From Ga0077560 sp046330395 (lineage in GTDB: Bacteria; Actinomycetota; Thermoleophilia; Miltoncostaeales; Miltoncostaeaceae): a DNA stretch of 64,000 nt. The translations under genes were made by a program, and so were the position numbers. Each line of letters begins with the position of its first letter. Positions within the stretch are counted from its first letter, which is position 1. Location of the stretch: contig JAXLSS010000015.1 in the NCBI GenBank assembly GCA_046330395.1, positions 16,385 to 80,384 of the forward strand, in the 5' to 3' direction. Shown piece after piece: positions 52,685-60,614 of the stretch. Below the pieces are notes generated by a model, which was not told the origin of the DNA, did no database searches, and was given only the letters and a program-made list of their open reading frames with translations.

Positions 52685-53242
52685 ATGAGCGGCCAGATCG
52701 CCCGTCATCCTCTCCACTGGCTTCCCAACGCCCTCACGCTGGCACGCATCGCCGCGCTGCCGGTGCTGGCGTGGCTGATCCTGCGCCAGGACGGTCCCAC
52801 GGCGCCGGCCGCGGGCTGGGTGTTCGGCGGCGTGGCCGTGACCGATTTCATCGACGGGCGCCTCGCCCGGGCCTGGCATGCGGAGTCCACCTTCGGGCGG
52901 CTGGCCGACCCGTTCGCCGACCGGCTGCTGGTAGCCATGGGCCTGATCGGGCTGATCACCCTGCACCGGATGCACCCCGCGGGGCCCGTCATCGTCCTGG
53001 CCCGCGACGCGCTCACCGTGGGCGCCGTGGTGCTGCTGCGCAACTCCGGGCTGGACGTGCGCGTGGACCTGCTGGGCAAGGTCTCATCGGCCACCGTGAT
53101 GCTGGGCACCGGCCTGGCCCTGCTGTCGGACGCGCGCTGGATCGACGTGGTGTTCTGGCTCGGCGTGGCCCTGTCGGTCGCGGCGCTGGCGAACTACGTG
53201 CGAACCGTCATCCGGGTGCGCGCGGGCTCGACCCGAGCTTGA
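52685..53242 (+). CDS. CDP-alcohol phosphatidyltransferase (PgsA-like)
   Basis: A 185-residue membrane enzyme that swaps the CMP of a CDP-lipid for an alcohol such as glycerol 3-phosphate. The diagnostic motif D-x2-D-G-x2-A-R-x8-G-x3-D-x3-D is complete as DFIDGRLARAW and GRLADPFADRL (about residues 58-86). Six short membrane helices are visible, starting NALTLARIAALPVLAWL. It lies upstream of the rsiG-FHA-ftsR genes, an order similar to pgsA-garA-ftsR in mycobacteria. The product (phosphatidylglycerol phosphate or other) is inferred. Confidence 0.85.
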   Translation: MSGQIARHPLHWLPNALTLARIAALPVLAWLILRQDGPTAPAAGWVFGGVAVTDFIDGRLARAWHAESTFGRLADPFADRLLVAMGLIGLITLHRMHPAGPVIVLARDALTVGAVVLLRNSGLDVRVDLLGKVSSATVMLGTGLALLSDARWIDVVFWLGVALSVAALANYVRTVIRVRAGSTRA

Positions 53243-53266
53243 GGGTGCCGCAACCTGGGTTATGCT
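53239..53266 (+). promoter_or_regulatory. Sigma-70-type promoter of the rsiG-like operon
   Basis: TTGAGG (53239-53244), a 16-bp spacer and TATGCT (53261-53266). The transcript would start near 53273, giving a 25-nt leader with AAGGAG (53283-53288) 9 bases before ATG 53298. The -35 box overlaps the stop of the upstream gene. Confidence 0.55.
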
Positions 53267-53297
53267 GGCCTTCGAACAACTCAAGGAGCCACCCTCG

Positions 53298-53555
53298 ATG
53301 GAGCTGGAGCCCCTCCCGGACCTCGGGAGCCTGTCGGACGCGGAACTGAAGTCCCTCATCAACGACCTCAAGGAACGCGAGATGGAGGTCTCCATGCAGC
53401 GCCGCGCCCTGCACGGCCGCATGGACATGCTCCGCTACGAGCTGGTGCGGCGGTTGTCCGCCAAGGACGAGGGAGCCCTGTCGGTGGTGGACCTCGACGG
53501 GCTCGCCAACATCCTGGCCAACCGCATCCCCGACATCGGTCGCCTCGAGGGCTGA
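53298..53555 (+). CDS. rsiG: RsiG-like c-di-GMP-dependent anti-sigma factor (single-motif form)
   Basis: An 85-residue helical protein. Residues 28-43 fit the RsiG signature E-x3-S-x2-R-x3-Q-x3-D almost exactly: Glu28, Ser32, Arg35, His39 (in place of Gln), Asp43. In Streptomyces, RsiG carries two such motifs, binds c-di-GMP and holds the sporulation sigma factor WhiG; Rubrobacter-type homologues carry one motif and act as homodimers. This protein fits the one-motif type. The predicted partner is a WhiG/FliA sigma factor, not in this window. An N-terminal LSDAELKSLINDLKERE helix precedes the motif. First gene of a five-gene operon. Confidence 0.65.
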   Translation: MELEPLPDLGSLSDAELKSLINDLKEREMEVSMQRRALHGRMDMLRYELVRRLSAKDEGALSVVDLDGLANILANRIPDIGRLEG

Positions 53556-53568
53556 CGGGCCACCGGGG

Positions 53569-54015
53569 ATGCGCTGCGCCGAATGCGGAACGCTGCAGAG
53601 CGAGGGCAACCGATACTGCAGCAACTGCGGGGCACACCTGATCCCCGAGGGCGGCACGGCGGAGACCACCGGCCCCTGGGTGATGGGGCACGGGGGTGAC
53701 TGGCACGGTCCCCACGAGGACGGGCCCGTGCTGGCGGTGCGCTCCGGCGGGCCGCAGGGCGCGCTGTACCCGGTGTCCACCGACGCCGACGTCAGCATCG
53801 GGCGGTCGCCCAACGCCGACGTGTTCCTGGACGACGTGACCGTGTCGCGCGAGCACGCCCGCATCATCAGCACGCCCGGCGGGCTGGTGCTGCGCGACCT
53901 CGGCAGCCTCAACGGCACCTACGTCAACCGGCGGCGCATCGAGGACGACGAGCTGCTGCACGACGGGGACGAGGTGCAGATCGGCAAGTTCCGATTGACG
54001 TTCATCGCCGGATGA
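53569..54015 (+). CDS. Zinc-ribbon FHA-domain protein (GarA/OdhI-like)
   Basis: A 148-residue phosphothreonine-binding protein. An N-terminal zinc ribbon (CAECG and CSNCG) is followed by an FHA domain at about residues 55-147, with the signature SIGRSPNADVFLDDVTVSREHARI and LGSLNGTYVNRRRI. In mycobacteria the GarA FHA protein, located next to ftsR, controls TCA-cycle and glutamate enzymes. The zinc ribbon replaces the phosphorylated N-terminal tail of GarA, so control may differ. It overlaps ftsR by 4 bases. Confidence 0.88.
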   Translation: MRCAECGTLQSEGNRYCSNCGAHLIPEGGTAETTGPWVMGHGGDWHGPHEDGPVLAVRSGGPQGALYPVSTDADVSIGRSPNADVFLDDVTVSREHARIISTPGGLVLRDLGSLNGTYVNRRRIEDDELLHDGDEVQIGKFRLTFIAG

Positions 54016-54722
54016 CCGCGGAGCCACCCGTGCTGTTCCCCGTGGGCGGGGATGAACCCACCCTCACCATCGGGGCGGTGTGCGACGCGCTGCGCGGCGA
54101 GCACCCCACAATCTCGATCTCCAAGATCAGGTACCTGGAGGAGCAGCGGCTGGTGTCGCCCAAGCGCACCGCCGGCGGCTACCGCCGCTTCACCCAGAGC
54201 GACGTGGAGCGACTGCGCACCGTGCTGCGCCTGCAGCGCGACGAGTTCCTGCCCCTGGCGGTGATCCGGCAGGAGCTGGAGCACGGCGGCACCGGCGGCC
54301 TCAGCGCCGCCGCCCAGGCCAAGCAGTTCAAGCGCGCCCAGCTGGCCGAACCACAGCCCACCCACCGGCACGCGGTGGAGGACGTGATGCGCGACACGGG
54401 GGCCGGCCCGGAGCTGCTGCGCGACCTGCAGGCGTACGGCCTCGTGCGAGGCGACGGGGGGCTGGACGAGACCGAGCGCGAGCTGGTGGGCGTGGCCGCG
54501 CAGCTGGCGGCGTACGGCGTGGAGCCGCGCCACCTGCGGCTGTTCCGCACGGCCGCCGAGCGCGAGGCGGGCCTCCTGGAGCAGCTGCTCACGTCCGGGC
54601 TGCGGTCGCGCAACCCGGAGCGGCGCCGCGAGGCCGTGGATGCGCTGGAGGCGCTCACCGGCCTGGTCTCACACATCCGGCACCTGATGCTGGTGGGTGA
54701 GCTGCGCGCCGTGGTGCACTGA
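54012..54722 (+). CDS. ftsR: MerR-family regulator, FtsR-like
   Basis: A 236-residue DNA-binding protein with an N-terminal MerR helix-turn-helix (TIGAVCDALRGEHPTISISKI and RYLEEQRLVSPKRTAGGYRRF, about residues 18-58) and a C-terminal all-helical domain rather than a metal-binding loop. FtsR of corynebacteria activates ftsZ and growth genes. Context supports this call: FHA gene upstream, as in mycobacteria (Rv1827-Rv1828). The stop overlaps the apt start by one base. Confidence 0.85.
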   Translation: MTAEPPVLFPVGGDEPTLTIGAVCDALRGEHPTISISKIRYLEEQRLVSPKRTAGGYRRFTQSDVERLRTVLRLQRDEFLPLAVIRQELEHGGTGGLSAAAQAKQFKRAQLAEPQPTHRHAVEDVMRDTGAGPELLRDLQAYGLVRGDGGLDETERELVGVAAQLAAYGVEPRHLRLFRTAAEREAGLLEQLLTSGLRSRNPERRREAVDALEALTGLVSHIRHLMLVGELRAVVH

Positions 54723-55255
54723 TGCCGCTGCGCTCGGTGATCCGCGCCATCCCGGATCACCCCAAGCCCGGAATCCTGTTCTACGACCTCACGCCGCTGT
54801 TCGCCGATGCGGCGGCCCTCGGCGAGTGCGTCACCCGCATGCGCGACTGGGCCCGGCCGCTTGAGGTGGACCTGGTGCTGGGCGCCGAGTCGCGCGGGTT
54901 CATCGCCGGCGGTGCGCTGGCCCACGCCCTGGGCGCCGGCTTCGTCACCGCCCGCAAGGCCGGGCGCCTGCCGGGCGAGACGGTGCGCCACGACTACGAC
55001 CTGGAGTACGGCACCGACGCCCTGGAGGTGCACACCGGGGCCATCCGGCCCGGCCAGCGCGTGCTGGTGCACGACGACCTGCTGGCGACGGGCGGCACGG
55101 CGGAGGCCGCCGTGCGTCTGGCTGAGTCTCAGGGTGGTGTGGTGGTTGGGGCCACCTTCATCGTGGAATTGACGTTCCTGCCCGGGCGGCGGCGCCTGGG
55201 CGCGCTGCCCATCCAATCCCTGGTGAGCTACGACACGGAGGCGGTTACCGCATGA
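54722..55255 (+). CDS. apt: Adenine phosphoribosyltransferase
   Basis: Apt salvages adenine to AMP using PRPP. The 177-residue type I phosphoribosyltransferase contains the N-terminal IRAIPDHPKPGILFYDLTPLF, the adenine-site GAESRGFIAGGALA, the flexible loop RKAGRLPGETVRHDYDLEYG, and the PRPP motif RVLVHDDLLATGGTAEAAV. It is tightly coupled to ftsR and ppgK, so purine salvage is expressed with the regulators of this operon. Confidence 0.95.
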   Translation: MPLRSVIRAIPDHPKPGILFYDLTPLFADAAALGECVTRMRDWARPLEVDLVLGAESRGFIAGGALAHALGAGFVTARKAGRLPGETVRHDYDLEYGTDALEVHTGAIRPGQRVLVHDDLLATGGTAEAAVRLAESQGGVVVGATFIVELTFLPGRRRLGALPIQSLVSYDTEAVTA

Positions 55256-56004
55256 ACACCATCGGCGTGGACATCGGGGGGTCGGGGATCAAGTCGGGGA
55301 TGGTGGACGTGGTGGCCGGCATCCTGCTGAGCGACCGGCTCCGCACGCCGACGCCCGAGGGCGGGGCCCCGCAGGACGTGGCGGCCGAGGTGGGCAAGCA
55401 GGTGCAGCAGCTGGGCGGCGAGGGCCCTGTGGGCGTGGGCCTGCCGTGCGTGGTGAAGGGCGGCATCGTGCAGACCGCGGCCCACCTGTCGAAGGACTGG
55501 ATCGGCCTCAACGCCGAGCAACTGCTGCGCGAGGCCACGGGCCGGCCCGTGGTGATCGTCAACGACGCGGACGCCGCCGGCATCGCCGAGATGCGCGTGG
55601 GTGCCGGTCGCGACCACCACCGGGGCGTCGTGCTGATGCTGACCCTCGGCACCGGCATCGGCTCGGCGCTGTTCGTGGACGGCGTGATGCTGCCCAACCT
55701 GGAGCTGGGGCACATCGAGGTGCGCGGCAAGGAGGGCGAGCTGCGGGCCGCCGCCAGCGTGCGCGACCGCAAGAAGCTGTCCTGGGCGGACTGGGCCGAG
55801 CGCGTGAACGAGTTCCTGGACCACGCGGAGCGCCTGCTGTGGCCCGACCTGATCATCCTGGGCGGCGGGGTCACGAAGAACCCGGACAAGTTCGTGCCGC
55901 TGCTGAAGGCGCGCGCCACCATCACGGTGGCCGAGCTGCAGAACAGCGCCGGAATCGTGGGCGCGGCCATGGCCGCCGCCGACGCGGCGTCCGTTACGAG
56001 CTGA
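55252..56004 (+). CDS. ppgK: Polyphosphate glucokinase
   Basis: PpgK phosphorylates glucose using polyphosphate or ATP, a mostly actinobacterial enzyme. The 250-residue ROK-family protein has the phosphate-binding IGVDIGGSGIKSGMVD, the glucose site VNDADAAGIAEM (catalytic Asp), LGTGIGSALFVDG, ELGHIEVRGKEGE, and the C-terminal ILGGGVTKN. It lacks the ROK zinc motif CxCGxxGC, as polyphosphate glucokinases do. Last gene of the operon, overlapping apt by 4 bases. Confidence 0.92.
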   Translation: MNTIGVDIGGSGIKSGMVDVVAGILLSDRLRTPTPEGGAPQDVAAEVGKQVQQLGGEGPVGVGLPCVVKGGIVQTAAHLSKDWIGLNAEQLLREATGRPVVIVNDADAAGIAEMRVGAGRDHHRGVVLMLTLGTGIGSALFVDGVMLPNLELGHIEVRGKEGELRAAASVRDRKKLSWADWAERVNEFLDHAERLLWPDLIILGGGVTKNPDKFVPLLKARATITVAELQNSAGIVGAAMAAADAASVTS

Positions 56005-56013
56005 GCCCGGCGG

Positions 56014-57001
56014 TCACCGCACCACCTCGGCGCGGAGGGTGGTCACGCGGTTGAGGCCCAGCGCCCCCGCGGCGGCGGGGGACACGTCCAGGTCCTGGCC
56101 CGGCACGAAGGGACCCCGGTCGTTGATGCGCACCACCACCTCACGGCTGCCGTAGAAGAGGCGCAGCCGTGTCCCCAGGGGCAGGGTGCGGTGCGCGGCC
56201 GTGAGCCCGTCGGGGGTGAAGACGTCGCCGGAGGTGGTGATGCGCCCGGCGGGCGAATACCAGCCGGTGCGCAGCACCATGCGGGAGGGCGTGCCCACGG
56301 CGGGCACCACGACGGTGTTCGCGGCGGGGGCGGCGAAGCTGATGGGGCGGCCCGTGGCGCGGTCCACCGGGGCGGCGCCCGGCAGGGTGTGGTCGCGCAC
56401 CACGCCGGCGGGAAGCCCGCGTGACACGCCCGGCTTGGTGGTGCCCGTGACGGGCTGGGGCGTGGCGGTGGGGGGCTGCGCATCCCGGGCCCGGGCCAGG
56501 CCGGCGGCGGCCATGGCGTCGCGCGCGGCCAGGAACCGCGTGCGGCCCGCCAGCTCCTGCTTGCGGCGGCGCATGGCGTCCTCGGCCACGCGCAGGCCCA
56601 CCAGGGCGGCCCGCACGTCGCCCAGGATGGAGGCGTCGGCGGCGGCCGCGGACTCGGCCAGGTCCATGCGCGCGCGGACCTCCTCCGGGTCCATGGCCAG
56701 GGCGGCGATCATCACGTCGGGGGTGGGCTGTGCGTACAGCTGGCGCAGGCGCTGCACCAGGATCGCCTGGCGGGCCGCGAAGGCCTGCTCGGCGGCGTCC
56801 AGCTGCAGGCGGGTGCCGGCCAGCCGGGCCCGCTCGCGTGCCAGCTGGGGCCTCCGCCTGCCGGTGCGCCACGCTGGCCGCGTGCGCCCGGGCGGTGAGG
56901 GTTGCCAGCGTGGCCGCCGACGCGGCGGTGGGCAGCGCGGCCGCCAGCGTGGCGACGGCGCCGGCGAGGCATGCGGCGCGGGACCTGGGAAGCACGGCCA
57001 T
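56014..57001 (-). pseudogene. RlpA-like double-psi beta-barrel wall protein with one frameshift
   Basis: Read from ATG 57001, the protein has a signal peptide (AACLAGAVATLAAALPTAASA), then a frame break near 56846 in a CCCC run. Beyond it the reading resumes as LARERARLAGTRLQLDAAEQA, a coiled-coil region, then a Pro-rich linker, and the RlpA domain: GWYSPAGRITTSGDVFTPDGL, AAHRTLPLGTRLRL and VVVRINDRGPFVPGQDLDVS. Catalytic Asp/His positions of RlpA are kept. Total length 988 bases (3n+1) fits one extra C. It could be sequencing error or a real phase-variable tract. Confidence 0.75.
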
Positions 57002-57060
57002 CCCGGTGTGTATCGGCGCCGCCGGGCCGCCGATGAGCGCGGGGTGCCGATGGTGGGGCG

Positions 57061-58542
57061 TCAGCCCCCTGAGCTCACCACCGAAAGATGGCGGATGAGG
57101 GCGTCGGCGTTGAGCTCGCTGCCGGTGGCCCGGAGCATCAGCTCGTCGGTGGGCACCAGGTTGCCGTGCCGGTGCACCCGGTCGCGCATGAAACCGAGGA
57201 TCTCCTCGAAGCGGCCGTCGGCCACGGCCTGCGGCAGGCCCCCCAGGTGCGCATCGGCGGCCTCGGCCAGCTGCGCGGCGTACAGGTTGCCCAGGGTGTA
57301 GGTGGGGAAGTAGCCGAACAACCCCTCCGGCCAGTGGATGTCCTGCATCACCCCGACGCCGTCGTCGGGCGGCGTCACGTCCAGCAGCTCCCGGATGCGC
57401 CGGTTCCAGGCGGACGGCAGCCCGGCCACCTCCAGGTCGCCCCGGATGAGGGCCAGCTCCAGCTCGAAGCGCAGGGTGATGTGGAGGTTGTAGGTGACCT
57501 CGTCGGCCTCCACGCGGATGAGGCTGGGTCGCACCGTGGTGCCCACGGCGTGGAGCTGGTCCGGCGTGACCGAGGTCATGGCGGCGGGGAAGCGCATCCG
57601 CAGCAGCGGGTCGATGCGCTCCCAGAAGGCGCGCAGGCGCCCCACGTGGTTCTCCCAGAAGCGGGACTGCGACTCGTGCGCGCCCATCGAGGGTGCGTCG
57701 AACAGGGGGGTGCGCCCGAACTCGTCCGGGAACCCCTGCTCGTACATGGCGTGCCCCGCCTCGTGCAGCACGGAGCTGATGTTGCTGACCGGGCTGGCAT
57801 CGTCCAGGCGGGTGGTGAACCGGATGTCGCCCATGCCGGCCGTGCTGGTGAACGGATGCGCCGACACGGTGATGGCCCCGCGGCGCAGGTCGTAGCCCAC
57901 CAGGCGGGCCACGTCGTGGGCCAGCGCCATCTGGGCGTCCGCCGGCCACTCCACGGTGGGGAGGCCCACGGCCGGCCTGGCCGACCCCGCGGCCACGAGC
58001 GGCGTGAGGCGGCTGCCGAGGTCGCGGAACACCGGTTCCAGCCGGGCCGCGGTGGCGCCGGGCTCGAACATGTCCAGCAGGGCGTCGTAGTGCTCACCCG
58101 TCCCGTCGCTGAGACATTCCGCCAGCTCGCGCTTGAGGCGCACCACCTCGGTGAGGGCCGGCTGGAACTCCGCGAAGTCGGCACGGGGACGGGCCTCCAG
58201 CCACACCGTGACGCTGCGCGAGGTGGCCTCCGAGATGGCCCGCACCAGGGTCTCGGGCACGCGCTCGGCGCGGTGGCGGTCGCGCGTGATGAGCTCCACC
58301 TGCCGCCGCCGGGCCGCATCCAGGCCGCCGTCGGCGCCCAGCTCGTCAAGCACCCCGGCCATGTCGGGGCGCACCAGCTCGCGGTGGTGCAGGGCCGCCA
58401 GCGTGCCCAGCTGGGCCCCGCGGGCGCGCGCGCCGCCCGGCGGCATCCCGGTCTCCCGGTCCCAGCCCAACAGCGCCGCGGCCGATCCGATGTCGCTGAG
58501 TGTGGCGCACCATTGGGTGAAGTGGGTCCATGCCTGCGTCAT
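57061..58542 (-). CDS. Carboxypeptidase Taq (M32 family)
   Basis: A 493-residue zinc metallocarboxypeptidase that removes most C-terminal amino acids except proline. The active site HExxH is HEAGHAMYEQGF (about residue 262), followed by MGAHESQSRFWENHVG, and then IRVEADEVTYNLHI (third ligand Glu and substrate region), all family hallmarks. N-terminal AALLGWDRETGMPPGGARARG is also diagnostic. TAGGAT lies 9 bases before ATG 58542. Cytoplasmic, probably in peptide turnover. Confidence 0.95.
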   Translation of the reverse strand: MTQAWTHFTQWCATLSDIGSAAALLGWDRETGMPPGGARARGAQLGTLAALHHRELVRPDMAGVLDELGADGGLDAARRRQVELITRDRHRAERVPETLVRAISEATSRSVTVWLEARPRADFAEFQPALTEVVRLKRELAECLSDGTGEHYDALLDMFEPGATAARLEPVFRDLGSRLTPLVAAGSARPAVGLPTVEWPADAQMALAHDVARLVGYDLRRGAITVSAHPFTSTAGMGDIRFTTRLDDASPVSNISSVLHEAGHAMYEQGFPDEFGRTPLFDAPSMGAHESQSRFWENHVGRLRAFWERIDPLLRMRFPAAMTSVTPDQLHAVGTTVRPSLIRVEADEVTYNLHITLRFELELALIRGDLEVAGLPSAWNRRIRELLDVTPPDDGVGVMQDIHWPEGLFGYFPTYTLGNLYAAQLAEAADAHLGGLPQAVADGRFEEILGFMRDRVHRHGNLVPTDELMLRATGSELNADALIRHLSVVSSGG

Positions 58543-58551
58543 GCGACGCCG

Positions 58552-58557
58552 ATCCTA
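58552..58557 (-). promoter_or_regulatory. -10 box of the M32 carboxypeptidase gene
   Basis: TAGGAT on the minus strand, 9 bases before ATG 58542, without a ribosome binding site. It is part of the leaderless series. Confidence 0.4.
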
Positions 58558-58596
58558 GCTTTCCGGGACGCCGGGTTGGCGCCGCCACCGGCTGAG

Positions 58597-58602
58597 TATG
58601 CT
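58597..58602 (+). promoter_or_regulatory. -10 box of a leaderless promoter (small membrane protein)
   Basis: TATGCT lies 6 bases before GTG 58609. Confidence 0.45.
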
Positions 58603-58608
58603 CGGGGC

Positions 58609-58872
58609 GTGAGCGCATCCCGTCGGCCCCGGGCCGTCATGTGGTGGGAGGACCTGCCCATCGGCGTGCAGATCGCCGTCACCGCACCGGTGCTGGTGGC
58701 GGTGATGTGGGGGCTGCACCGCTGGGTGTTCGATCTCTCGGCGGGCCGCAGCGCCACATATGCGGGGTTCTGGGGGTTCCTGGCCACCTTCGCGGTGGTG
58801 GGGGCCACACGGGCCGAACGCGCCCGGCGGCGCGCCGCGGCCTCCCGCGCCCGGCCCACGGAACCGGAGTAG
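58609..58872 (+). CDS. Small membrane protein, hypothetical
   Basis: An 87-residue protein with two predicted membrane helices (GVQIAVTAPVLVAVMWGLHRWV and ATYAGFWGFLATFAVVGAT) joined by a short loop, and a basic Arg/Ala-rich cytoplasmic tail (ERARRRAAASRARP). I do not recognise the family. The upstream leaderless promoter and the clean fit between two genes support it as real. Confidence 0.6.
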   Translation: MSASRRPRAVMWWEDLPIGVQIAVTAPVLVAVMWGLHRWVFDLSAGRSATYAGFWGFLATFAVVGATRAERARRRAAASRARPTEPE

Positions 58873-58913
58873 GGCCCGGGGACGGCCGGAGCCGCCCCCG
58901 AGCGAACCCGCGA

Positions 58914-59864
58914 TCAGGCCGTGGCGGCCTTCTGCAGGCGCTCCAGCGCCGCCTTCATCTCGGATGCGATGGAGGTGACCTTGGTGGCGTCGCCCTTCTG
59001 CGCGGCGTCCAGCAGGTCGCGACCCAGGCGGGAGATGTCGGGCGAGGCCGCCACGATGGCCGCGCGCTTGCGCTCCAGCGCGGGCACGTCGATGGTGTAG
59101 CCGCCCATCTTCTTGGTGACCGCGTCGAAGGCGTCCAGCTGCTTGGCCATCATCGGCGCCCGCTCCTTGAGGGCCGACGGGCCGGCGGCCGCCGCCTGCA
59201 GCGTCATCCCGAACTGCGTGAGGGTGGATGCGAAGGTGTTGATGTCGGCCAGGAACACGCTGGTGCTCACCGTGCCGCCCGAGGAGGTGGTGGACGCGCT
59301 CGTGGACGTGGTGGACGTCGTGGAGGTGGTCGACGTGGTCGACGTCGTCGAGGTGGTCGGCGCGGTGGAGGTGGTGGAGGTGGTGGACCCCGAGCCGCTG
59401 CTGTCGGTACCGCACACCGTCAGGCCCAGGTCCTTCGCCTTCTGCTTCATCTGGTCCCGGATGGGCGTGATCTGGCTGGTCATGGCGTTGACCACCGTGG
59501 TGGGGTCCTCGCCGCCGTCGACGCGCGCCTTCATCGTGGTGAGCAGCGCCGTCTCCTGATCGCCCAGCTTCATCGTGGCGTCCCACGCGGCCTTGAGGTC
59601 GGACGACGGGGTGAGCGCCTTCAGCTTGGTGGACTCATCCATCTGGATGGCGTAGGCCTTGTCGAAGTAGGTCTTGAACTCGGCCGCGCTGTTGGGGGAA
59701 CCCAACGCGTCGATCTTGGTGTTCGTGTCCTTGCAGATGGCGTCGGCCTGCGCACGGAAGTCCGCGGCCGAGGAGGACTTGCTGCTGCTGGAGCCGCAGC
59801 CGGCGGCGGTGAGTGCGCCGACGACCAGCAGCGCGGCGAACGAACGACGACGAATGTGCGTCAT
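58914..59864 (-). CDS. Secreted lipoprotein with Thr-Ser repeat linker (two-domain)
   Basis: A 316-residue lipoprotein: signal SFAALLVVGALTAAGCGSS (lipid Cys near residue 20), then a helical N-terminal domain (about residues 30-160, with ADAICKDTNTKID and a Cys near 160), a low-complexity Ser/Thr linker of about 35 residues (repeated TST units), and a C-terminal helical domain (VFLADINTFASTLTQFG, ALERKRAAIVAASPDISRLG). The C-terminal domain is shared with the next gene. A surface or periplasmic role is likely; function unknown. AAAGGG precedes ATG 59864. Confidence 0.7.
   Translation of the reverse strand: MTHIRRRSFAALLVVGALTAAGCGSSSSKSSSAADFRAQADAICKDTNTKIDALGSPNSAAEFKTYFDKAYAIQMDESTKLKALTPSSDLKAAWDATMKLGDQETALLTTMKARVDGGEDPTTVVNAMTSQITPIRDQMKQKAKDLGLTVCGTDSSGSGSTTSTTSTAPTTSTTSTTSTTSTTSTTSTSASTTSSGGTVSTSVFLADINTFASTLTQFGMTLQAAAAGPSALKERAPMMAKQLDAFDAVTKKMGGYTIDVPALERKRAAIVAASPDISRLGRDLLDAAQKGDATKVTSIASEMKAALERLQKAATA
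59281..59391. repeat. Degenerate tandem 9-nt repeat encoding the Thr/Ser linker
   Basis: Successive GTGGACGTC/GTGGAGGTG-like units, read on the minus strand as Thr-Ser-Thr, make up about 110 bases. Such tracts can vary in length by slippage. The unit count matters for linker length only, as the frame is kept by the 9-nt period. Confidence 0.6.
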
Positions 59865-59908
59865 GGGGGCCCTTTTCTGTTGCGTGGTGTGGGAGTACCG
59901 CGGCGAGG

Positions 59909-60496
59909 TCATCCGCCTGCGGCCGTCTGAAGGCGCTTCAGCGCGGCCAGGAACTCGGTTGCGGTGGGGGACGCCTTTCCGGCGTCGCTGTCCAGCGCGT
60001 TCTGCACCAGCTGGGCGCCCAGCTGGGTCACGCGCGGTGCGGCGGCAACCACCGCCGCGCGCCGCTGCTCCAGCGCGGGCGAGGTGGCGTGGTATCCGGC
60101 CATGCGGTCGGTGAACGCCCGCAGGGTGGCCAGCTCGCGCACCAGGGTGGCGTGGGTGGCGCGCAGGGCGCCGGGTCCCGCCGACGCGCGCCTGAGGCTC
60201 TGCGCGAAGGCGGTGAGCGTCTGCGCGAAGCCCTGAACGTCACGCACGAACACCGCGTCGGTGACCGTGCCGTGCGGCCCGGGCGCCACCGTCACCGGCG
60301 CCGCCGTGGTGGTGCCGGGTGCCGCGGTGGTGCCGGTGGCGGGCGCGGTGGTGGTGGATGCGGTGGTGGGGCTGGTGGTGGTGGAAGCGGTGGTGGGGGT
60401 GGTCGTGGAGCCCCCGGAGCCGCCGCCGCACCCGGCCAGCAGCACCGCGCCGATCACGAGGCATCCCGCCGTGGTCGCCCTCACCCTGTGCAGCAC
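59909..60496 (-). CDS. Paralogous secreted lipoprotein with Thr-rich linker (one-domain)
   Basis: A 195-residue lipoprotein with signal CLVIGAVLLAGCGGG, a Thr/Ala/Pro linker, and a single helical domain: VFVRDVQGFAQTLTAFAQ and ALEQRRAAVVAAAPRVTQLG. It matches the C-terminal domain of the neighbouring two-domain lipoprotein closely in order and spacing, so the two arose by tandem duplication. GTG 60496 was chosen because GGGAGGGG lies just upstream; GTG 60484 and 60502 are alternatives. Confidence 0.65.
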   Translation of the reverse strand: MLHRVRATTAGCLVIGAVLLAGCGGGSGGSTTTPTTASTTTSPTTASTTTAPATGTTAAPGTTTAAPVTVAPGPHGTVTDAVFVRDVQGFAQTLTAFAQSLRRASAGPGALRATHATLVRELATLRAFTDRMAGYHATSPALEQRRAAVVAAAPRVTQLGAQLVQNALDSDAGKASPTATEFLAALKRLQTAAGG

Positions 60497-60614
60497 CAGC
60501 ACCCCTCCCGCGCTGTCGTGCCCGGCGGCCGCGGACGCGGCGCCGGACGCCACCTGAATTCGTCCACAGAAGCGCGCAATCCTCGCCCCCCGATCGGGGA
60601 GGATTCCCGTCCGC

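Noticed and set aside
59281..59391. A CRISPR-like array
   Set aside because: The units are about 9 bases, degenerate and in frame within a lipoprotein linker, with no spacers.
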